From NCBI RefSeq assembly GCF_023283925.1, contig NZ_JAKIKX010000002.1:1-64000 (forward strand): a stretch of DNA of 64,000 bases, in the 5' to 3' direction. The first letter of the stretch is position 1. The number at the start of each line of letters is the position of its first letter. The notes beneath the pieces were generated by a model. It was not told the origin of the DNA and ran no database searches. It saw nothing but the letters and a program-made list of their open reading frames with translations. Below, piece by piece: positions 28,639 to 38,220 of the stretch. Made by a program: the position numbers and the translations under genes. Source of the DNA: Shewanella marisflavi (GTDB taxonomy: Bacteria; Pseudomonadota; Gammaproteobacteria; Enterobacterales; Shewanellaceae).

Positions 28639-29223
28639 TTAACCAGCGAAGTTGCTGTTTACGAAATCCCAGTTAACCAGGTTCCAGAACGCTGCCATGT
28701 AGTCTGGACGAACGTTACGGTAATCGATGTAGTAGGCATGTTCCCATACGTCTACAGTCAGCAGAGGTGTAACGCCTTCTTCTGTCAGAGGCGTTGCAGC
28801 ATTGCTGGTGTTCACGATTGCAACGCTACCGTCAGCCTTCTTAACTAACCAAGTCCAAGCGCTACCGAAGTTATTAACAGCTGCGTCAGTGAACTGAGCC
28901 TTGAATGCATCGAATGAACCGAAAGCGGCATCGATTGCAGCAGCGATATCGCCAGTGGCTGCGCCGCCGCCATTAGGTGACAGACAGTTCCAGTAGAAAG
29001 TGTGGTTCCAGATTTGAGCTGCATTGTTGAAGATGCCGCCAGTAGAAGTCTTGATGATCTCTTCTAGGCTCTTCTCGGCAAGTTCAGTGCCTTCAACAAG
29101 ACCATTTAGTTTCACTACATAGGTGTTGTGATGCTTACCATAGTGGTACTCGATGGTTTCTTGGGAAATATGGGGCTCGAGTGCGTTCTTCGCATAAGGC
29201 AGTGCTGGTAATTCAAAAGCCAT
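28639..29223 (-). CDS. sodB: Iron superoxide dismutase SodB
   Basis: A 194-residue Fe-type superoxide dismutase (E. coli 193) that removes superoxide in the cytosol. The metal ligands are visible in HHNTYV (N-terminal His region), NHTFYWNCLSP and DVWEHAYYIDY. The Gln of NNAAQIWNH and the following residues fit the iron rather than the manganese form. I start at 29223 (MAFELPALPYAKNALEPHIS), with TGGAGAAAAAAC just upstream; fifteen upstream codons are open but not conserved. It is divergent from grxD across about 230 bases. Confidence 0.97.
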   Translation of the reverse strand: MAFELPALPYAKNALEPHISQETIEYHYGKHHNTYVVKLNGLVEGTELAEKSLEEIIKTSTGGIFNNAAQIWNHTFYWNCLSPNGGGAATGDIAAAIDAAFGSFDAFKAQFTDAAVNNFGSAWTWLVKKADGSVAIVNTSNAATPLTEEGVTPLLTVDVWEHAYYIDYRNVRPDYMAAFWNLVNWDFVNSNFAG

Positions 29224-29454
29224 GTTTTTTCTCCATTGACATTCAATTGTCTTTTTAGGTTTGCTCACAAGGGCACATTCTACCTGATAAAATTGTGATG
29301 TGAATCATTGTTTGGTTGATTTTTTAGATTAATTCAATCGGTAATCTAACTTAACCAATATCCCTGAAAAAAGTAGGTTTTTGTTATGATAGAACCTAGC
29401 GTACAATAGGCTAAATTTGTTGACGTAGCTTTGCTGCAAAATTTAGGAAAGAAG

Positions 29455-29805
29455 ATGGACACAAACGAAACTGTAGAAAAAATCAAACAGCAAATCGCTG
29501 AAAATCCTATCATCCTCTACATGAAAGGTTCTCCTAAGCTACCTAGCTGCGGATTTTCTTCACAAGTGGCGCAGATCATGATCAACTGCGGTACACAATT
29601 TGCCTATGTTGATATTTTGCAGCATCCAGATATCCGTGCCGAGCTGCCTAAGTATGCTAACTGGCCAACTTTCCCACAACTGTGGGTTGAAGGCGAGCTG
29701 ATTGGCGGTTGTGATATCCTGACTGAAATGTATCAAAAGGGTGAGTTACAAACCTTGATCGCCGATACCGCCGCGAAATACGCGAGCGAAGAAGGCGAAG
29801 CTTAA
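29455..29805 (+). CDS. grxD: Monothiol glutaredoxin Grx4
   Basis: A 116-residue CGFS-type monothiol glutaredoxin (E. coli GrxD 115). The active-site cysteine is Cys32 in LPSCGFSSQ. Conserved glutathione-binding segments are NWPTFPQLWV and GGCDILTEM. These proteins bind a [2Fe-2S] cluster and pass it to client proteins and BolA partners. AGGAAAGAAG precedes ATG 29455, preferred over an in-frame TTG eight codons upstream. A bidirectional terminator follows. Confidence 0.96.
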   Translation: MDTNETVEKIKQQIAENPIILYMKGSPKLPSCGFSSQVAQIMINCGTQFAYVDILQHPDIRAELPKYANWPTFPQLWVEGELIGGCDILTEMYQKGELQTLIADTAAKYASEEGEA

Positions 29806-29834
29806 TCAGCCTCAGGCCTAACCAAGCGATAGAT

Positions 29835-29862
29835 AAAAGCCCTTCTTAAGAAGGGCTTTTTT
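29835..29862. terminator. Bidirectional terminator between grxD and uraA
   Basis: Stem AAAAGCCCTTCT / AAGAAGGGCTTTT (tight loop at TAAG) with T runs on both strands, placed between the convergent stops. Confidence 0.9.
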
Positions 29863-29879
29863 GTGTCTAAAGCAAAAGG

Positions 29880-31109
29880 TTAGGCTACTTCTTGTTGTGG
29901 CTTACTCTGAGGAAGCAGGAGGTTCATGGTAATGGCCACAATCCCGCAAAGGCTGATACCTGTGAGGCTGAATGAACCAATACCAAATGCCATGCCACCA
30001 ATGCCAAAGACCAGAGTGACACCAACGATGCAAAGGTTTCTTGGCTCGCTGAGATCAACATGATTTTTGATCAAGGAGTTCAGACCAACTGCGGCGATTG
30101 AACCAAACAGCAAACACATGATCCCACCCATCACAGGAACTGGAATGGTTTGCATCAGGGCACCAAGCTTACCAATAAAGGCCAGTAAGATGGCGGTAAT
30201 CGCGGTCCAGGTCATGATCACAGGATTAAAGGATTTCGTTAGGGTAACGGCGCCAGTCACTTCAGAGTAGGTCGTGTTTGGCGGTCCACCTAAGGCTGAT
30301 GCAGCGATAGTTGCAATGCCGTCACCGCTTAGGGTACGGTGCAGACCGGGCTTTTTCATGTAGTCTTTGCCTGTCACGTTAGATATAGCCAGAATATCGC
30401 CGATGTGCTCTACCGCTGGAGCAATAGCGACCGGGATCATGAAGGCGATCGCGTGCCAGTTAAATTCGGGGGCAACAAAGTTAGGCATGGCCAACCAACT
30501 TGCCTGGGCAACTGGAGAGAAGTCCACCACTCCGAAGAAGAGGCTTAGGCCGTAACCGACTATGATTCCAGCTAAAATTGGCATGAGTTTGACTATGCCT
30601 TTAGCAAAGATTGCCACGGCGATGGTGGTCAGCAGTGATGCTAAAGAGATGATTAGGGCATGTTCTGGATCCACCAAAACCAGCGAGCCGTCACCACTCT
30701 TTCCTAAGGCCATGTTAACGGCTACGGGGGCCAGACCCAGACCGATAACTATGATCACCGGGCCAACAACTACAGGGGGCAACAGGCGCTTAATAAAGCT
30801 GTCACCTCTTAATTTCACCAGACTGGCTAATATCAAATAGACACAGCCTGCCGCCATTAATCCGCCCATAGTGGCTGGAATCCCCCAGGTTTGTACGCCG
30901 TAGAGGATAGGAGCGATAAAGGCGAACGAGGAGGCAAGGAAGATGGGGATTTGACGCTTTGTGACCAGTTGAAATAGCAGGGTACCTATACCTGCGGTAA
31001 ACAGGGCAACATTGGTGTCGAGTCCGGTAAGAAGCGGCATCAATACCAGTGCGCCAAAGGCGACAAATAGCATTTGTGCGCCCTGTAGGGGAATTGCTAA
31101 ACGTTTCAT
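29880..31109 (-). CDS. uraA: Uracil permease UraA (NCS2 family)
   Basis: A 409-residue inner-membrane nucleobase:cation symporter with about 14 hydrophobic spans. The family signature is seen in the early LASSFAFIAP segment, in the PVAIAPAVEHIGDI block (helix 8 glutamate) and in GGPPNTTYSEVTGAV (helix 10 glutamate), which match uracil-specific UraA. It is expected to import uracil with protons. It is monocistronic, ending at the shared terminator; the upp gene often beside it is not in this window. Confidence 0.92.
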   Translation of the reverse strand: MKRLAIPLQGAQMLFVAFGALVLMPLLTGLDTNVALFTAGIGTLLFQLVTKRQIPIFLASSFAFIAPILYGVQTWGIPATMGGLMAAGCVYLILASLVKLRGDSFIKRLLPPVVVGPVIIVIGLGLAPVAVNMALGKSGDGSLVLVDPEHALIISLASLLTTIAVAIFAKGIVKLMPILAGIIVGYGLSLFFGVVDFSPVAQASWLAMPNFVAPEFNWHAIAFMIPVAIAPAVEHIGDILAISNVTGKDYMKKPGLHRTLSGDGIATIAASALGGPPNTTYSEVTGAVTLTKSFNPVIMTWTAITAILLAFIGKLGALMQTIPVPVMGGIMCLLFGSIAAVGLNSLIKNHVDLSEPRNLCIVGVTLVFGIGGMAFGIGSFSLTGISLCGIVAITMNLLLPQSKPQQEVA

Positions 31110-31304
31110 TGTTATTCTCTTTTTAGGCTAAACCGTTCAATGTTATCGTTTTGCTAAGATGTTTGCACATATCTTGATCACATTCTGCGGCGAGCCTTTG
31201 CCAAAGAGGCAAAAAAAGCCTTTTTGACCCTTATCGAACACAGGCATGGCTAAGGCTTATGTGTTACACTCCCGCCATTGTGTTCGTCAATAGAATAGAT
31301 ACGG

Positions 31305-32399
31305 ATGTTTAAGAGTCTTATTTCTGTCGTGATCTTTGCCCTTGTGTGTGCATCGAGTCTGAAGGCGTCTGCGGTTGAAGTGGCCGAGCTCGACAAGAGT
31401 GCGGTTAAGGTTGCCGATCGCAGCCAGCAAGAGAAAAATCAAGCCTTAAAACAGGCGATGCAAGATGTGGTATTGAAGAATACCGGTAATAGAGAGGCCC
31501 TCGACGCCCCCCTGGTTCAACAAGCTATTGCCGAGCCTACCGCCTATATACGTCAATTTGGTTATCAAGAACGGGAAGGCCAGCAATATCTGCAAGCATC
31601 GTTTGATCATACCAAGATCATCAATCTGTTAAGGCAAGCCCAGCTCCCAGTATGGGGTAAGCAGCGTCCGTTGACCTTGCTTTGGTTGGCACAAGAAAAT
31701 GACGGTCAGCGTGAACTGTTAAATGACTCCTCCCTGTCAGAAAACCGCGCCTCGATAGCCGATTTTTCCCAGGCTCGAGGTTTACCTATGATGCTGCCTA
31801 TTATGGATCTGGATGATTCAATGGCCATTAGTGTAAATGATGTCAGAGGCATGTTTGCCGATCAGGTCGCTAAGGCCAGTCAGCGTTATCACAGCGATTA
31901 TTTTGCGATGGTCTCTCTTGATAGCACTCCAGACGGTCAGTTCAGTTATAACTTAACCTTATATCCGGCCAGTAGCGAACAGCCTCTGTTCAATCCATTG
32001 GTCACTCAAACGGCTCAAGTGGTGGATGTCGGTGCCGCGTTAAGCGCTATCTTTGAGGCCATTAGCCAGTATTATGTTGAGCGTTATGCCATTGCCGATA
32101 GCGGTGAGGCTAACACTACACAGGTGACCTTTATCGACATTACTGACCGCCAGCAGTTGCTGGATATTGAAAGCTATCTGCGCCAGCTCAGTGCTGTGAA
32201 GTCTGTTTCCCTGACTCGTTTGCAAGGGATCACCGCGGAGTTTTCATTGCAACTTTTTGGTAGTGAGGAAGATCTTTATCGTCTCATTAGCCTAGAGCCA
32301 AGGATCCATAGCCAGGATAAGTTGAATGCTGAGCCAATGTTAGATCCGTTATCATCGTCACAGACTCCGCCTCAGGAGTATATCTGGCAAGGCCGTTAA
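31305..32399 (+). CDS. DUF2066 protein, exported
   Basis: A 364-residue protein with signal peptide 1 to about 23 (ending KASA). It matches the DUF2066 family, whose members commonly lie next to hda in gammaproteobacteria, as here (66-base gap). No catalytic motif is visible. Function is unknown; a periplasmic location is inferred from the signal. Confidence 0.85.
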   Translation: MFKSLISVVIFALVCASSLKASAVEVAELDKSAVKVADRSQQEKNQALKQAMQDVVLKNTGNREALDAPLVQQAIAEPTAYIRQFGYQEREGQQYLQASFDHTKIINLLRQAQLPVWGKQRPLTLLWLAQENDGQRELLNDSSLSENRASIADFSQARGLPMMLPIMDLDDSMAISVNDVRGMFADQVAKASQRYHSDYFAMVSLDSTPDGQFSYNLTLYPASSEQPLFNPLVTQTAQVVDVGAALSAIFEAISQYYVERYAIADSGEANTTQVTFIDITDRQQLLDIESYLRQLSAVKSVSLTRLQGITAEFSLQLFGSEEDLYRLISLEPRIHSQDKLNAEPMLDPLSSSQTPPQEYIWQGR

Positions 32400-32465
32400 T
32401 GTAAGCTGGGCGGCCATTGTTTGCTTGCCCATGCATAGTACTAATTACATCGAGATTGAGAATAC

Positions 32466-33176
32466 GTGTCACCCCATTCACCGTTACAGCTATCTTTACC
32501 TGTTTATCTGCCCGACGATGAAACCTTTAACAGTTATTATCCGGCGGCAGGTAATGACGAGCTAATCCAGAGCCTGCAGGGGTGTGCCGAAGGGAGCGCC
32601 AATAATGCGGTATACCTCTGGGGACCGGTTAAGTCGGGCCGCACCCATTTAATGCATGCTACCTGTGCCAGAGCCAATGAGCTTAATCGCAACAGTTTCT
32701 ATCTGCCGTTGGGGATACATGCCAGTATCTCTACTGAGCTTTTAGAAGGCTTGGAGCAGGTGGATCTTGTCTGTATTGACGATATCGATGCCATTGCCGG
32801 CCATCCGCTGTGGGAAGAAGCCCTATTTGATTTGTATAACCGAGTCGCAGAGCAGAAGAGTTGCGCCCTAGTGGTCAGCGCCAGCGCCTCGGCCAATGAG
32901 AGTGGTTTTGCCTTGCCAGATCTGGTATCGCGCATGCAGTGGGGGCTCACCTATCAACTGCAATCTATGGCCGATGAAGAGAAATTGGCTGCCTTGCAAA
33001 GGCGTGCCGCGATGAGAGGCCTGCAGTTACCAGAAGATGTGGGGCGCTTTTTGCTGAACCGCTTAGCCAGAGATCTACGCACCCTGTTTGATGTACTCGA
33101 CCGCTTGGATAAAGCCTCTTTAGTTCATCAGCGTAAGTTAACCATCCCCTTTGTTAAAGAGATGCTTAGGTTATAA
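32466..33176 (+). CDS. hda: DnaA regulatory inactivator Hda
   Basis: A 236-residue AAA+ protein (E. coli 233). The N-terminus carries a sliding-clamp-binding motif, QLSLPV at about 8-13. The AAA part has Walker A-like WGPVKSGRTHL, a Walker B-like VDLVCIDDIDAI, and the C-terminal RKLTIPFVKEML. With the DNA-loaded beta clamp, Hda stimulates ATP hydrolysis by DnaA and so blocks re-initiation at oriC. The start is GTG. It follows the DUF2066 gene and is closed by a terminator. Confidence 0.96.
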   Translation: MSPHSPLQLSLPVYLPDDETFNSYYPAAGNDELIQSLQGCAEGSANNAVYLWGPVKSGRTHLMHATCARANELNRNSFYLPLGIHASISTELLEGLEQVDLVCIDDIDAIAGHPLWEEALFDLYNRVAEQKSCALVVSASASANESGFALPDLVSRMQWGLTYQLQSMADEEKLAALQRRAAMRGLQLPEDVGRFLLNRLARDLRTLFDVLDRLDKASLVHQRKLTIPFVKEMLRL

Positions 33177-33213
33177 CTGCAGCAGTAAAATGTTGCTGTT
33201 CATCAGGCATAAG

Positions 33214-33236
33214 AAAGGCACCTTAAGGTGCCTTTT
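33214..33236. terminator. Terminator between hda and the DUF2069 gene
   Basis: Stem AAAGGCACC / GGTGCCTTT with loop TTAA and a T run on the plus strand. The convergent minus-strand transcript could also use the stem. Confidence 0.88.
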
Positions 33237-33269
33237 TGCTGTCTGTATTACTGTGTTATTTGCTACCTG

Positions 33270-33641
33270 CTATTTTTGACGTTTCTTAAGGCCCAAGCCT
33301 AACTCACGGCCACGAATACGGGCGTAGAAGGGCAGAGTGACCATCAGCAGGCTCAGGAGCAGCACCTCTACCACGGCAAACAAACGGGCGGTCTCAGTGA
33401 CATAGAGCAAGGTTAAGCCATGCAGCATATAGAGACAGATGATAAAGCTGGCCCAGGCATAGGTATATGGCTTGCCGGTTAAGATCCCCTTAAGCGGTGC
33501 TAACAGTGGCAAGATCCACAGTAGGCTAAAGATTAAGGAGTATTGTCCGGTGAGGCCCTGGTTGCCAAACCAAGCGATCATAAGTAAAAGCAGTGCAACA
33601 TAAGCGGCGCGGCTGATCTGAAACAGTGTCTTTGAACTCAT
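33270..33641 (-). CDS. DUF2069 membrane protein
   Basis: A 123-residue protein with four hydrophobic segments and a basic tail (GLGLKKRQK), typical of DUF2069 inner-membrane proteins of unknown function. I start at ATG 33641 (MSSKTLFQIS), 9 bases after AGGTG; a GTG at 33653, directly after the yfgD stop, would add four residues. It is the last gene of the bepA-yfgD-DUF2069 run. Confidence 0.82.
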   Translation of the reverse strand: MSSKTLFQISRAAYVALLLLMIAWFGNQGLTGQYSLIFSLLWILPLLAPLKGILTGKPYTYAWASFIICLYMLHGLTLLYVTETARLFAVVEVLLLSLLMVTLPFYARIRGRELGLGLKKRQK

Positions 33642-33653
33642 ATCAGGAGGCAC

Positions 33654-34001
33654 CTATAGGATAGCCAGCACGCTTTCAGGCGGTCTGCCGATGGCCGCTT
33701 TGTCATTGGCCAGTACGATAGGACGTTCAATCAGCTTAGGGGTATCGACCATGGCTTGGATAAGCGCCTCGTCCTCTTCGACTGTCGCCAGGTTTTGAGC
33801 TTTGTATTCCTCTTCTTTGGTACGCATCAATTCCCGTGGGGAGATCGCTAACTTATCCAAGATGCTGCGGATCTCAACCTTAGTCAGGGGGGTTTTTAGG
33901 TATTCGATGACTTGGATGTCGCAGCCTTGTTCTTCGAGTAGTGCCAGGGTTTGACGGCTTTTTGAACAACGAGGGTTATGAATAATGCTTACTTGCGTCA
34001 T
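33654..34001 (-). CDS. yfgD: ArsC-family reductase YfgD
   Basis: A 115-residue thioredoxin-fold protein with active-site Cys12 in NPRCSKSR, and the family segments LKTPLT and RPIVLANDKAAIGRPPE. It belongs to the glutaredoxin-coupled arsenate reductase family, but no other ars gene is nearby. Its position after bepA is the E. coli yfgC-yfgD arrangement, so a true arsenate role is not assured. It directly abuts the DUF2069 gene. Confidence 0.92.
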   Translation of the reverse strand: MTQVSIIHNPRCSKSRQTLALLEEQGCDIQVIEYLKTPLTKVEIRSILDKLAISPRELMRTKEEEYKAQNLATVEEDEALIQAMVDTPKLIERPIVLANDKAAIGRPPESVLAIL

Positions 34002-34086
34002 GACTGTTCGGTCCGTTAGAGAAATTTGCCGATATTCTACTTGAAAAGGTGAGCCGAGTCACAGGGAGTTGGCTCACCCTCCTGGG

Positions 34087-35544
34087 CTAAAGTAGATCAA
34101 GTGCCTTCTTGGACTGTTTAAATTGGCGAATTCTGGCCTCAATTTTTGCCAGTTGCAGCGGGTTTTGTTCGGATAAACGATAGGCAAAGTTGAGTTGATC
34201 GATCGCGCCGTCGTAGTCGGCGGCCAAGGCCATAGACTCGGCTTTAACAAAATGTTCCATGGCGCGATTACCCGTTTGCTTATAAGCATCACTGAGCAGT
34301 AGCAGTGGCAACTGATTTTGTTTGTCGAGGAAGATCATATCCTCCAGCAAGGGAATAGCCTTGCGAGCTTGATTCGCTTCAATCAGTGCATTGGCCAGGT
34401 TGATATTAATCACCTGCGAAGTGGGTTTTAACTTGCGTTCCTGAGTTAATAGATCAATCGCTTGCTGGTGCTGCTCCCTTTCAAGTAGCAGATCTGTCTT
34501 GGTATCGATATAGAAGAGATTGTGAGGGTCGTTCGTCAGAAGCTCATCAATGATCTTCTCAGACTCCTCGGCCTTATCGGCGCGAAGTAAGGCGAGGGCG
34601 AGGCCATATTGCGCCGCCTCTTTAAACTGATAGCTGTTCTTCCTCAATTGCCCCTTAAATAAGGCAAGTGCGGCCTCTTCACTGTAGCTGGAGAAGCGCA
34701 CCTGAATACGGGCCTTGGCGAGTTGGAAGTCCAGATTATCGGCGATATATCTGTGGGGATACTGAGCGGCACGGTTTCTGGCTTCGGCGATACGAGACTC
34801 GGGGAGAGGGTGAGTCAATAACATTTGAGGTGGTTTAGTGGTAAAGCGGTATCGGGTCGCGAGTTTGGCAAAGAAATCTGACGCACCGTTAGGATCGAAA
34901 CCGGCATCCACCAAGATCTGCATGCCGATGCGGTCGGCTTCTTTTTCATGCAGACGGGTATAGTTAATTTGCGCTTGGGTTGCTAAGGCTTGAGTGGTGG
35001 CCATGGCGGCCATACCGACTTGAGGTGCGGCGATAGTGAGCAGTATCGCCCCTAATAAACCCGCAATGGTGGCGGGTGAACTTTTCTGCTGCGCCTCTAT
35101 CGATCGCGCTAAGTGCCTTTGAGTAACGTGGGTGATTTCGTGTCCCAACACCGAAGCTAGTTGGCTTTCGTTGTCGGCATTGAGAAATAGTCCCGTATGT
35201 ACGCCAACATGTCCACCGAAGAAGGCGAAGGCGTTGATCTCATCATTACGCAGCATGAAAAAATAGAAGGGGGTCTTCACCCCTGTGGCGTGAGCCACCA
35301 GTCTGTTACCCAGTTCGGTGAGATATTGATTTAATACAGGATCGTTTAGCATGGGCGCCGAGGAGCGGATCACCCGCATATAAGCGTCACCATAACTGCT
35401 CTCTTTTTCCAAACTGAAGGTATTAACCGCTGCCGTGCCAAGATCTGGGAGGTCATTGTTGGCAAAACCTAAGGGCGGGTTAAAAAAAAGCGCCATTGAC
35501 AGTGCACCGGCAACCAGGGATTTTGCTTTGTTTACTTTACTCAA
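34087..35544 (-). CDS. bepA: Periplasmic chaperone/metalloprotease BepA
   Basis: A 485-residue protein (E. coli BepA/YfgC 487). The signal peptide is 1 to about 28 (ending FANN). The M48 zinc motif HEITH is at 135-139, with the third ligand in the later LHEKEADRIG segment. The C-terminal half holds TPR-like repeats. BepA helps LptD and BamA assembly and degrades stalled outer-membrane proteins. It shares the operon with yfgD and is divergent from the TusA-like gene and perM, as in E. coli. Confidence 0.96.
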   Translation of the reverse strand: MSKVNKAKSLVAGALSMALFFNPPLGFANNDLPDLGTAAVNTFSLEKESSYGDAYMRVIRSSAPMLNDPVLNQYLTELGNRLVAHATGVKTPFYFFMLRNDEINAFAFFGGHVGVHTGLFLNADNESQLASVLGHEITHVTQRHLARSIEAQQKSSPATIAGLLGAILLTIAAPQVGMAAMATTQALATQAQINYTRLHEKEADRIGMQILVDAGFDPNGASDFFAKLATRYRFTTKPPQMLLTHPLPESRIAEARNRAAQYPHRYIADNLDFQLAKARIQVRFSSYSEEAALALFKGQLRKNSYQFKEAAQYGLALALLRADKAEESEKIIDELLTNDPHNLFYIDTKTDLLLEREQHQQAIDLLTQERKLKPTSQVININLANALIEANQARKAIPLLEDMIFLDKQNQLPLLLLSDAYKQTGNRAMEHFVKAESMALAADYDGAIDQLNFAYRLSEQNPLQLAKIEARIRQFKQSKKALDLL

Positions 35545-35725
35545 ACTTATCCTTAGCGGTTAATATGTAACTTACTTTGATTATTGGAGCCCAAAGCCAC
35601 TAATTAGTTCAGCTTGCTGGCAAAATCTGACACTAGCGAGTCAGTACAGCATGTCGAGATTGTTAGCTTGTGGTTTCACTGGAGACTTAGGATAATAGCG
35701 CGAGTTTGCCTTTAGCAAGATCATT

Positions 35726-35947
35726 ATGACTTTTATTGACTTAACCCACTACCGATGTCCCTTAGCCTTAGTTAAGCTAAAGATGGCGTTGAAACAGTTG
35801 CCAGATGAAGGTGAACTCAAGGTTTCCTTGGCTGATGCAGGCTCACGGCAAGATGTGCCCAGGTATCTGGTGAAGGCCCAGTGGCAATTTGCCGAGATAC
35901 AAAATGATGCACAAGCTTTAGTGTTATCTATCAAGAAAGGCGCCTAA
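35726..35947 (+). CDS. TusA/SirA-like sulfur carrier family protein
   Basis: A 73-residue protein of the TusA/YedF fold, with Cys11-Pro12 in HYRCPLALVKLK and the second strand LKVSLADAGSRQDVPRYL. The usual CPxP motif reads CPLA, so the second proline is missing. Family members relay persulfide sulfur, but this variant's job is not known. It lies 112 bases before perM on the same strand and may share a promoter with it. Confidence 0.85.
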   Translation: MTFIDLTHYRCPLALVKLKMALKQLPDEGELKVSLADAGSRQDVPRYLVKAQWQFAEIQNDAQALVLSIKKGA

Positions 35948-36059
35948 TCTCATTTGGATGATAGGCATGAATGTAAGTTAAACCGTTTTTTATGGCGTCA
36001 TTTAACAACAGAGGCTAGATAAGGCTCTGTTTGCAGTGGTTTCTAATTAGGAAGTGTAG

Positions 36060-37145
36060 ATGTTTTCGATAATTACCAATTGGTATAAAGAGCGATTTAG
36101 CGATCCCCAGGCAGTGACCTTAGTACTTATTTTGCTAGGGATCGCCTTGACCATCTATTTTGCGGGGGGCTTATTGGCGCCGCTGCTAGTGGCATTAGTG
36201 TTGGCTTTTTTGCTTGAATGGCCCGTGGCACAAATGGTGAGAATAGGAATAAACCGCACGACGGGAGCCTCTTTGGTATTGGTGCTGTTTGTGGGAGTGA
36301 TGTTGCTTATTACCTTCGGGCTGGTGCCTAGTATCTGGAAGCAGGGGGTCGCCTTGGTGACAGACCTACCCACCATGCTGGATAAAGGTTTTATTACACT
36401 CAAAGGTTTTGTCGAGCGCTACCCACAGTTTTTAAGTGTAGAACAGCTTGATGCCTCGGTTGGTGAGATTAAAAAGCTGCTTGATACCCAACATATTTTT
36501 GATCTGGGCAAACAACTCCTCGGCTACTCGGCCTCTCTGTTGGTGCTTATGGTGTACGCGATTCTAGTGCCGCTATTGGTGTTTTTCTTCTTAAAAGATA
36601 AAGATGAGCTGATAAAAGGCAGTAAGCGCTTTATTCCTTCCAACCGTCAATTGGCTCGTAAGGTATGGGTAGAGATGAATCAGCAGATCTTTAACTATAT
36701 TCGCGGCAAGGTGATTGAGATAGTGATCATCGGCGCGGCCAGTTATATCTTCTTTGCGGTGATGGACCTGCGTTATGCAGCCCTGCTTGGCGTGTTAACG
36801 GGATTTTCTGTACTCATCCCTTATGTGGGCGCGACCTTGGTAACTCTGCCTATTGCGCTGGTGGCCTTTTTTCAGTGGGGCCTGAGTCCTGAGTTTGGTT
36901 ACCTGATGTTGGGGTATGGCATCATTCAGGCGCTTGATGGCAACCTCTTAGTGCCTATCCTCTTCTCCGATGCGGTGGATCTGCACCCTGTGTTTATTAT
37001 CGCTGCGGTATTGATATTTGGTGGTCTTTGGGGGGTATGGGGCGTCTTTTTTGCGATTCCGCTCGCCTCCCTGGTAAAGGCTGTGGTCAATGCCTGGCCT
37101 AAGGTCGATAAAGGTGACCAGAATACTGAGCAGACAGCCAGTTAG
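36060..37145 (+). CDS. perM: AI-2E family transporter PerM (YfgO)
   Basis: A 361-residue inner-membrane protein (E. coli PerM 353) with about eight hydrophobic segments, a central soluble loop (about 95-155) and conserved block PLLVFFFLKDKDELI. PerM belongs to the AI-2 exporter/permease superfamily; its natural substrate is not settled. Linkage to bepA-yfgD is conserved with E. coli (yfgO-yfgC-yfgD). Confidence 0.92.
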   Translation: MFSIITNWYKERFSDPQAVTLVLILLGIALTIYFAGGLLAPLLVALVLAFLLEWPVAQMVRIGINRTTGASLVLVLFVGVMLLITFGLVPSIWKQGVALVTDLPTMLDKGFITLKGFVERYPQFLSVEQLDASVGEIKKLLDTQHIFDLGKQLLGYSASLLVLMVYAILVPLLVFFFLKDKDELIKGSKRFIPSNRQLARKVWVEMNQQIFNYIRGKVIEIVIIGAASYIFFAVMDLRYAALLGVLTGFSVLIPYVGATLVTLPIALVAFFQWGLSPEFGYLMLGYGIIQALDGNLLVPILFSDAVDLHPVFIIAAVLIFGGLWGVWGVFFAIPLASLVKAVVNAWPKVDKGDQNTEQTAS

Positions 37146-37167
37146 TCGCCGATTGACTAGACCTAAG

Positions 37168-37192
37168 AGGGAGCCAGTTGGCTCCCTTTTTG
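37168..37192 (+). terminator. Terminator of perM
   Basis: Stem AGGGAGCC / GGCTCCCT with loop AGTT and then five T residues, 22 bases after the perM stop. It faces the convergent argP. Confidence 0.88.
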
Positions 37193-37208
37193 TATCTTAG
37201 GTTCCCTT

Positions 37209-38096
37209 TTACTTTAAGGCTTGTTTAGCGGTAGCCGCTAAGGCGCGATAGACGAGCGTGGTTTGTTTGGCCTTGATGTTCCAGTGCTGCCAGAAAAGGG
37301 GCACGCTCATGGCGCAATTTGGCGCTATAACCTTCAGAGCCCCGCTTTGTAGCAAAGGCTCAGCCTGCAGGTGGCCGACCAAACCATAACCCATGCCTTG
37401 TATGATGGCCTCAAGAAAACTCTCAGATGAGGGAATTTGATGTTCGCGCCACTGCTCTGGCTCGATGGCGAAAAATTCGCCGAGAAACTTCTCATGTAAC
37501 TTGTCTTTAGTGGAAAACACCACCGCCGGTGCCTGTCGCAGACTCTGTGGGGTCACGCCATCGGCAAAGTAACGCTGGATAAACGCTTGGGTGGCAACAC
37601 ATTGATACTCCATTTGTCCCAGGTATTCGCTGGAGCAGCCCGCTAGCGGTGCCTCTGTAGTGGTGACACAGCCTACGGCTTCACCGCTTTTAAGCAAGTG
37701 ATGGGTATAGGATTCGTCGTCGACGATCAACTCTAACAACCAACGGTGGCGCTTAAACAGTTCGGCAATGGCGGGTAGAAACCAGGTGGCCAGGCTATCG
37801 GCATTTACGGCTATCTTAACCACTGTGGGCAGGGACGGATCGTCGGCATCTATCTCGGCGCTAAGCTCACTCTCAAGCAGACTCACCTGAGCATAGTGGC
37901 GCAGCAGACGTTTACCCATGGGGGTTGCCTGCACCGGATTACTGCGGATCAGCAAGGTTTGTCCCACACGCTCTTCCAGAGCCTTGATTCGTTGTGATAC
38001 CGCAGATTGGGTAATGAAGAGTACCTTGGCGGCGCGTTCGAATCCCCCTTCGGTGATCACCACACTCAGGGCTTTTAAATGAGCATAATCCAGCAT
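37209..38096 (-). CDS. argP: LysR-family regulator ArgP
   Basis: A 295-residue LysR regulator matching ArgP (IciA). The helix-turn-helix is at about 18-38 (GFERAAKVLFITQSAVSQRIKALEE), followed by the two-lobed effector domain. ArgP with arginine activates the exporter argO, and with lysine it traps polymerase there. Here argO is the divergent neighbour, 124 bases away. I start at ATG 38096 (MLDYAHLKAL); a TTG four codons upstream is open. Confidence 0.94.
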   Translation of the reverse strand: MLDYAHLKALSVVITEGGFERAAKVLFITQSAVSQRIKALEERVGQTLLIRSNPVQATPMGKRLLRHYAQVSLLESELSAEIDADDPSLPTVVKIAVNADSLATWFLPAIAELFKRHRWLLELIVDDESYTHHLLKSGEAVGCVTTTEAPLAGCSSEYLGQMEYQCVATQAFIQRYFADGVTPQSLRQAPAVVFSTKDKLHEKFLGEFFAIEPEQWREHQIPSSESFLEAIIQGMGYGLVGHLQAEPLLQSGALKVIAPNCAMSVPLFWQHWNIKAKQTTLVYRALAATAKQALK

Positions 38097-38220
38097 AAAT
38101 GATCTCAATAGGTTTAATAAGCGTTGCTAATGATACATTAAAATTATTAGCTGTGTTTATTTATCCAGACTGGCTATGCTTGCCGCCATTGAGCAGTGAC
38201 AAATTGATGGAGTGTAAAAA

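Noticed and set aside
33654..34001. Arsenic resistance island
   Set aside because: Two ArsC-fold genes (here and at 56822-57163) are isolated housekeeping relatives (YfgD, YffB); there is no arsB, arsR or acr3 gene.
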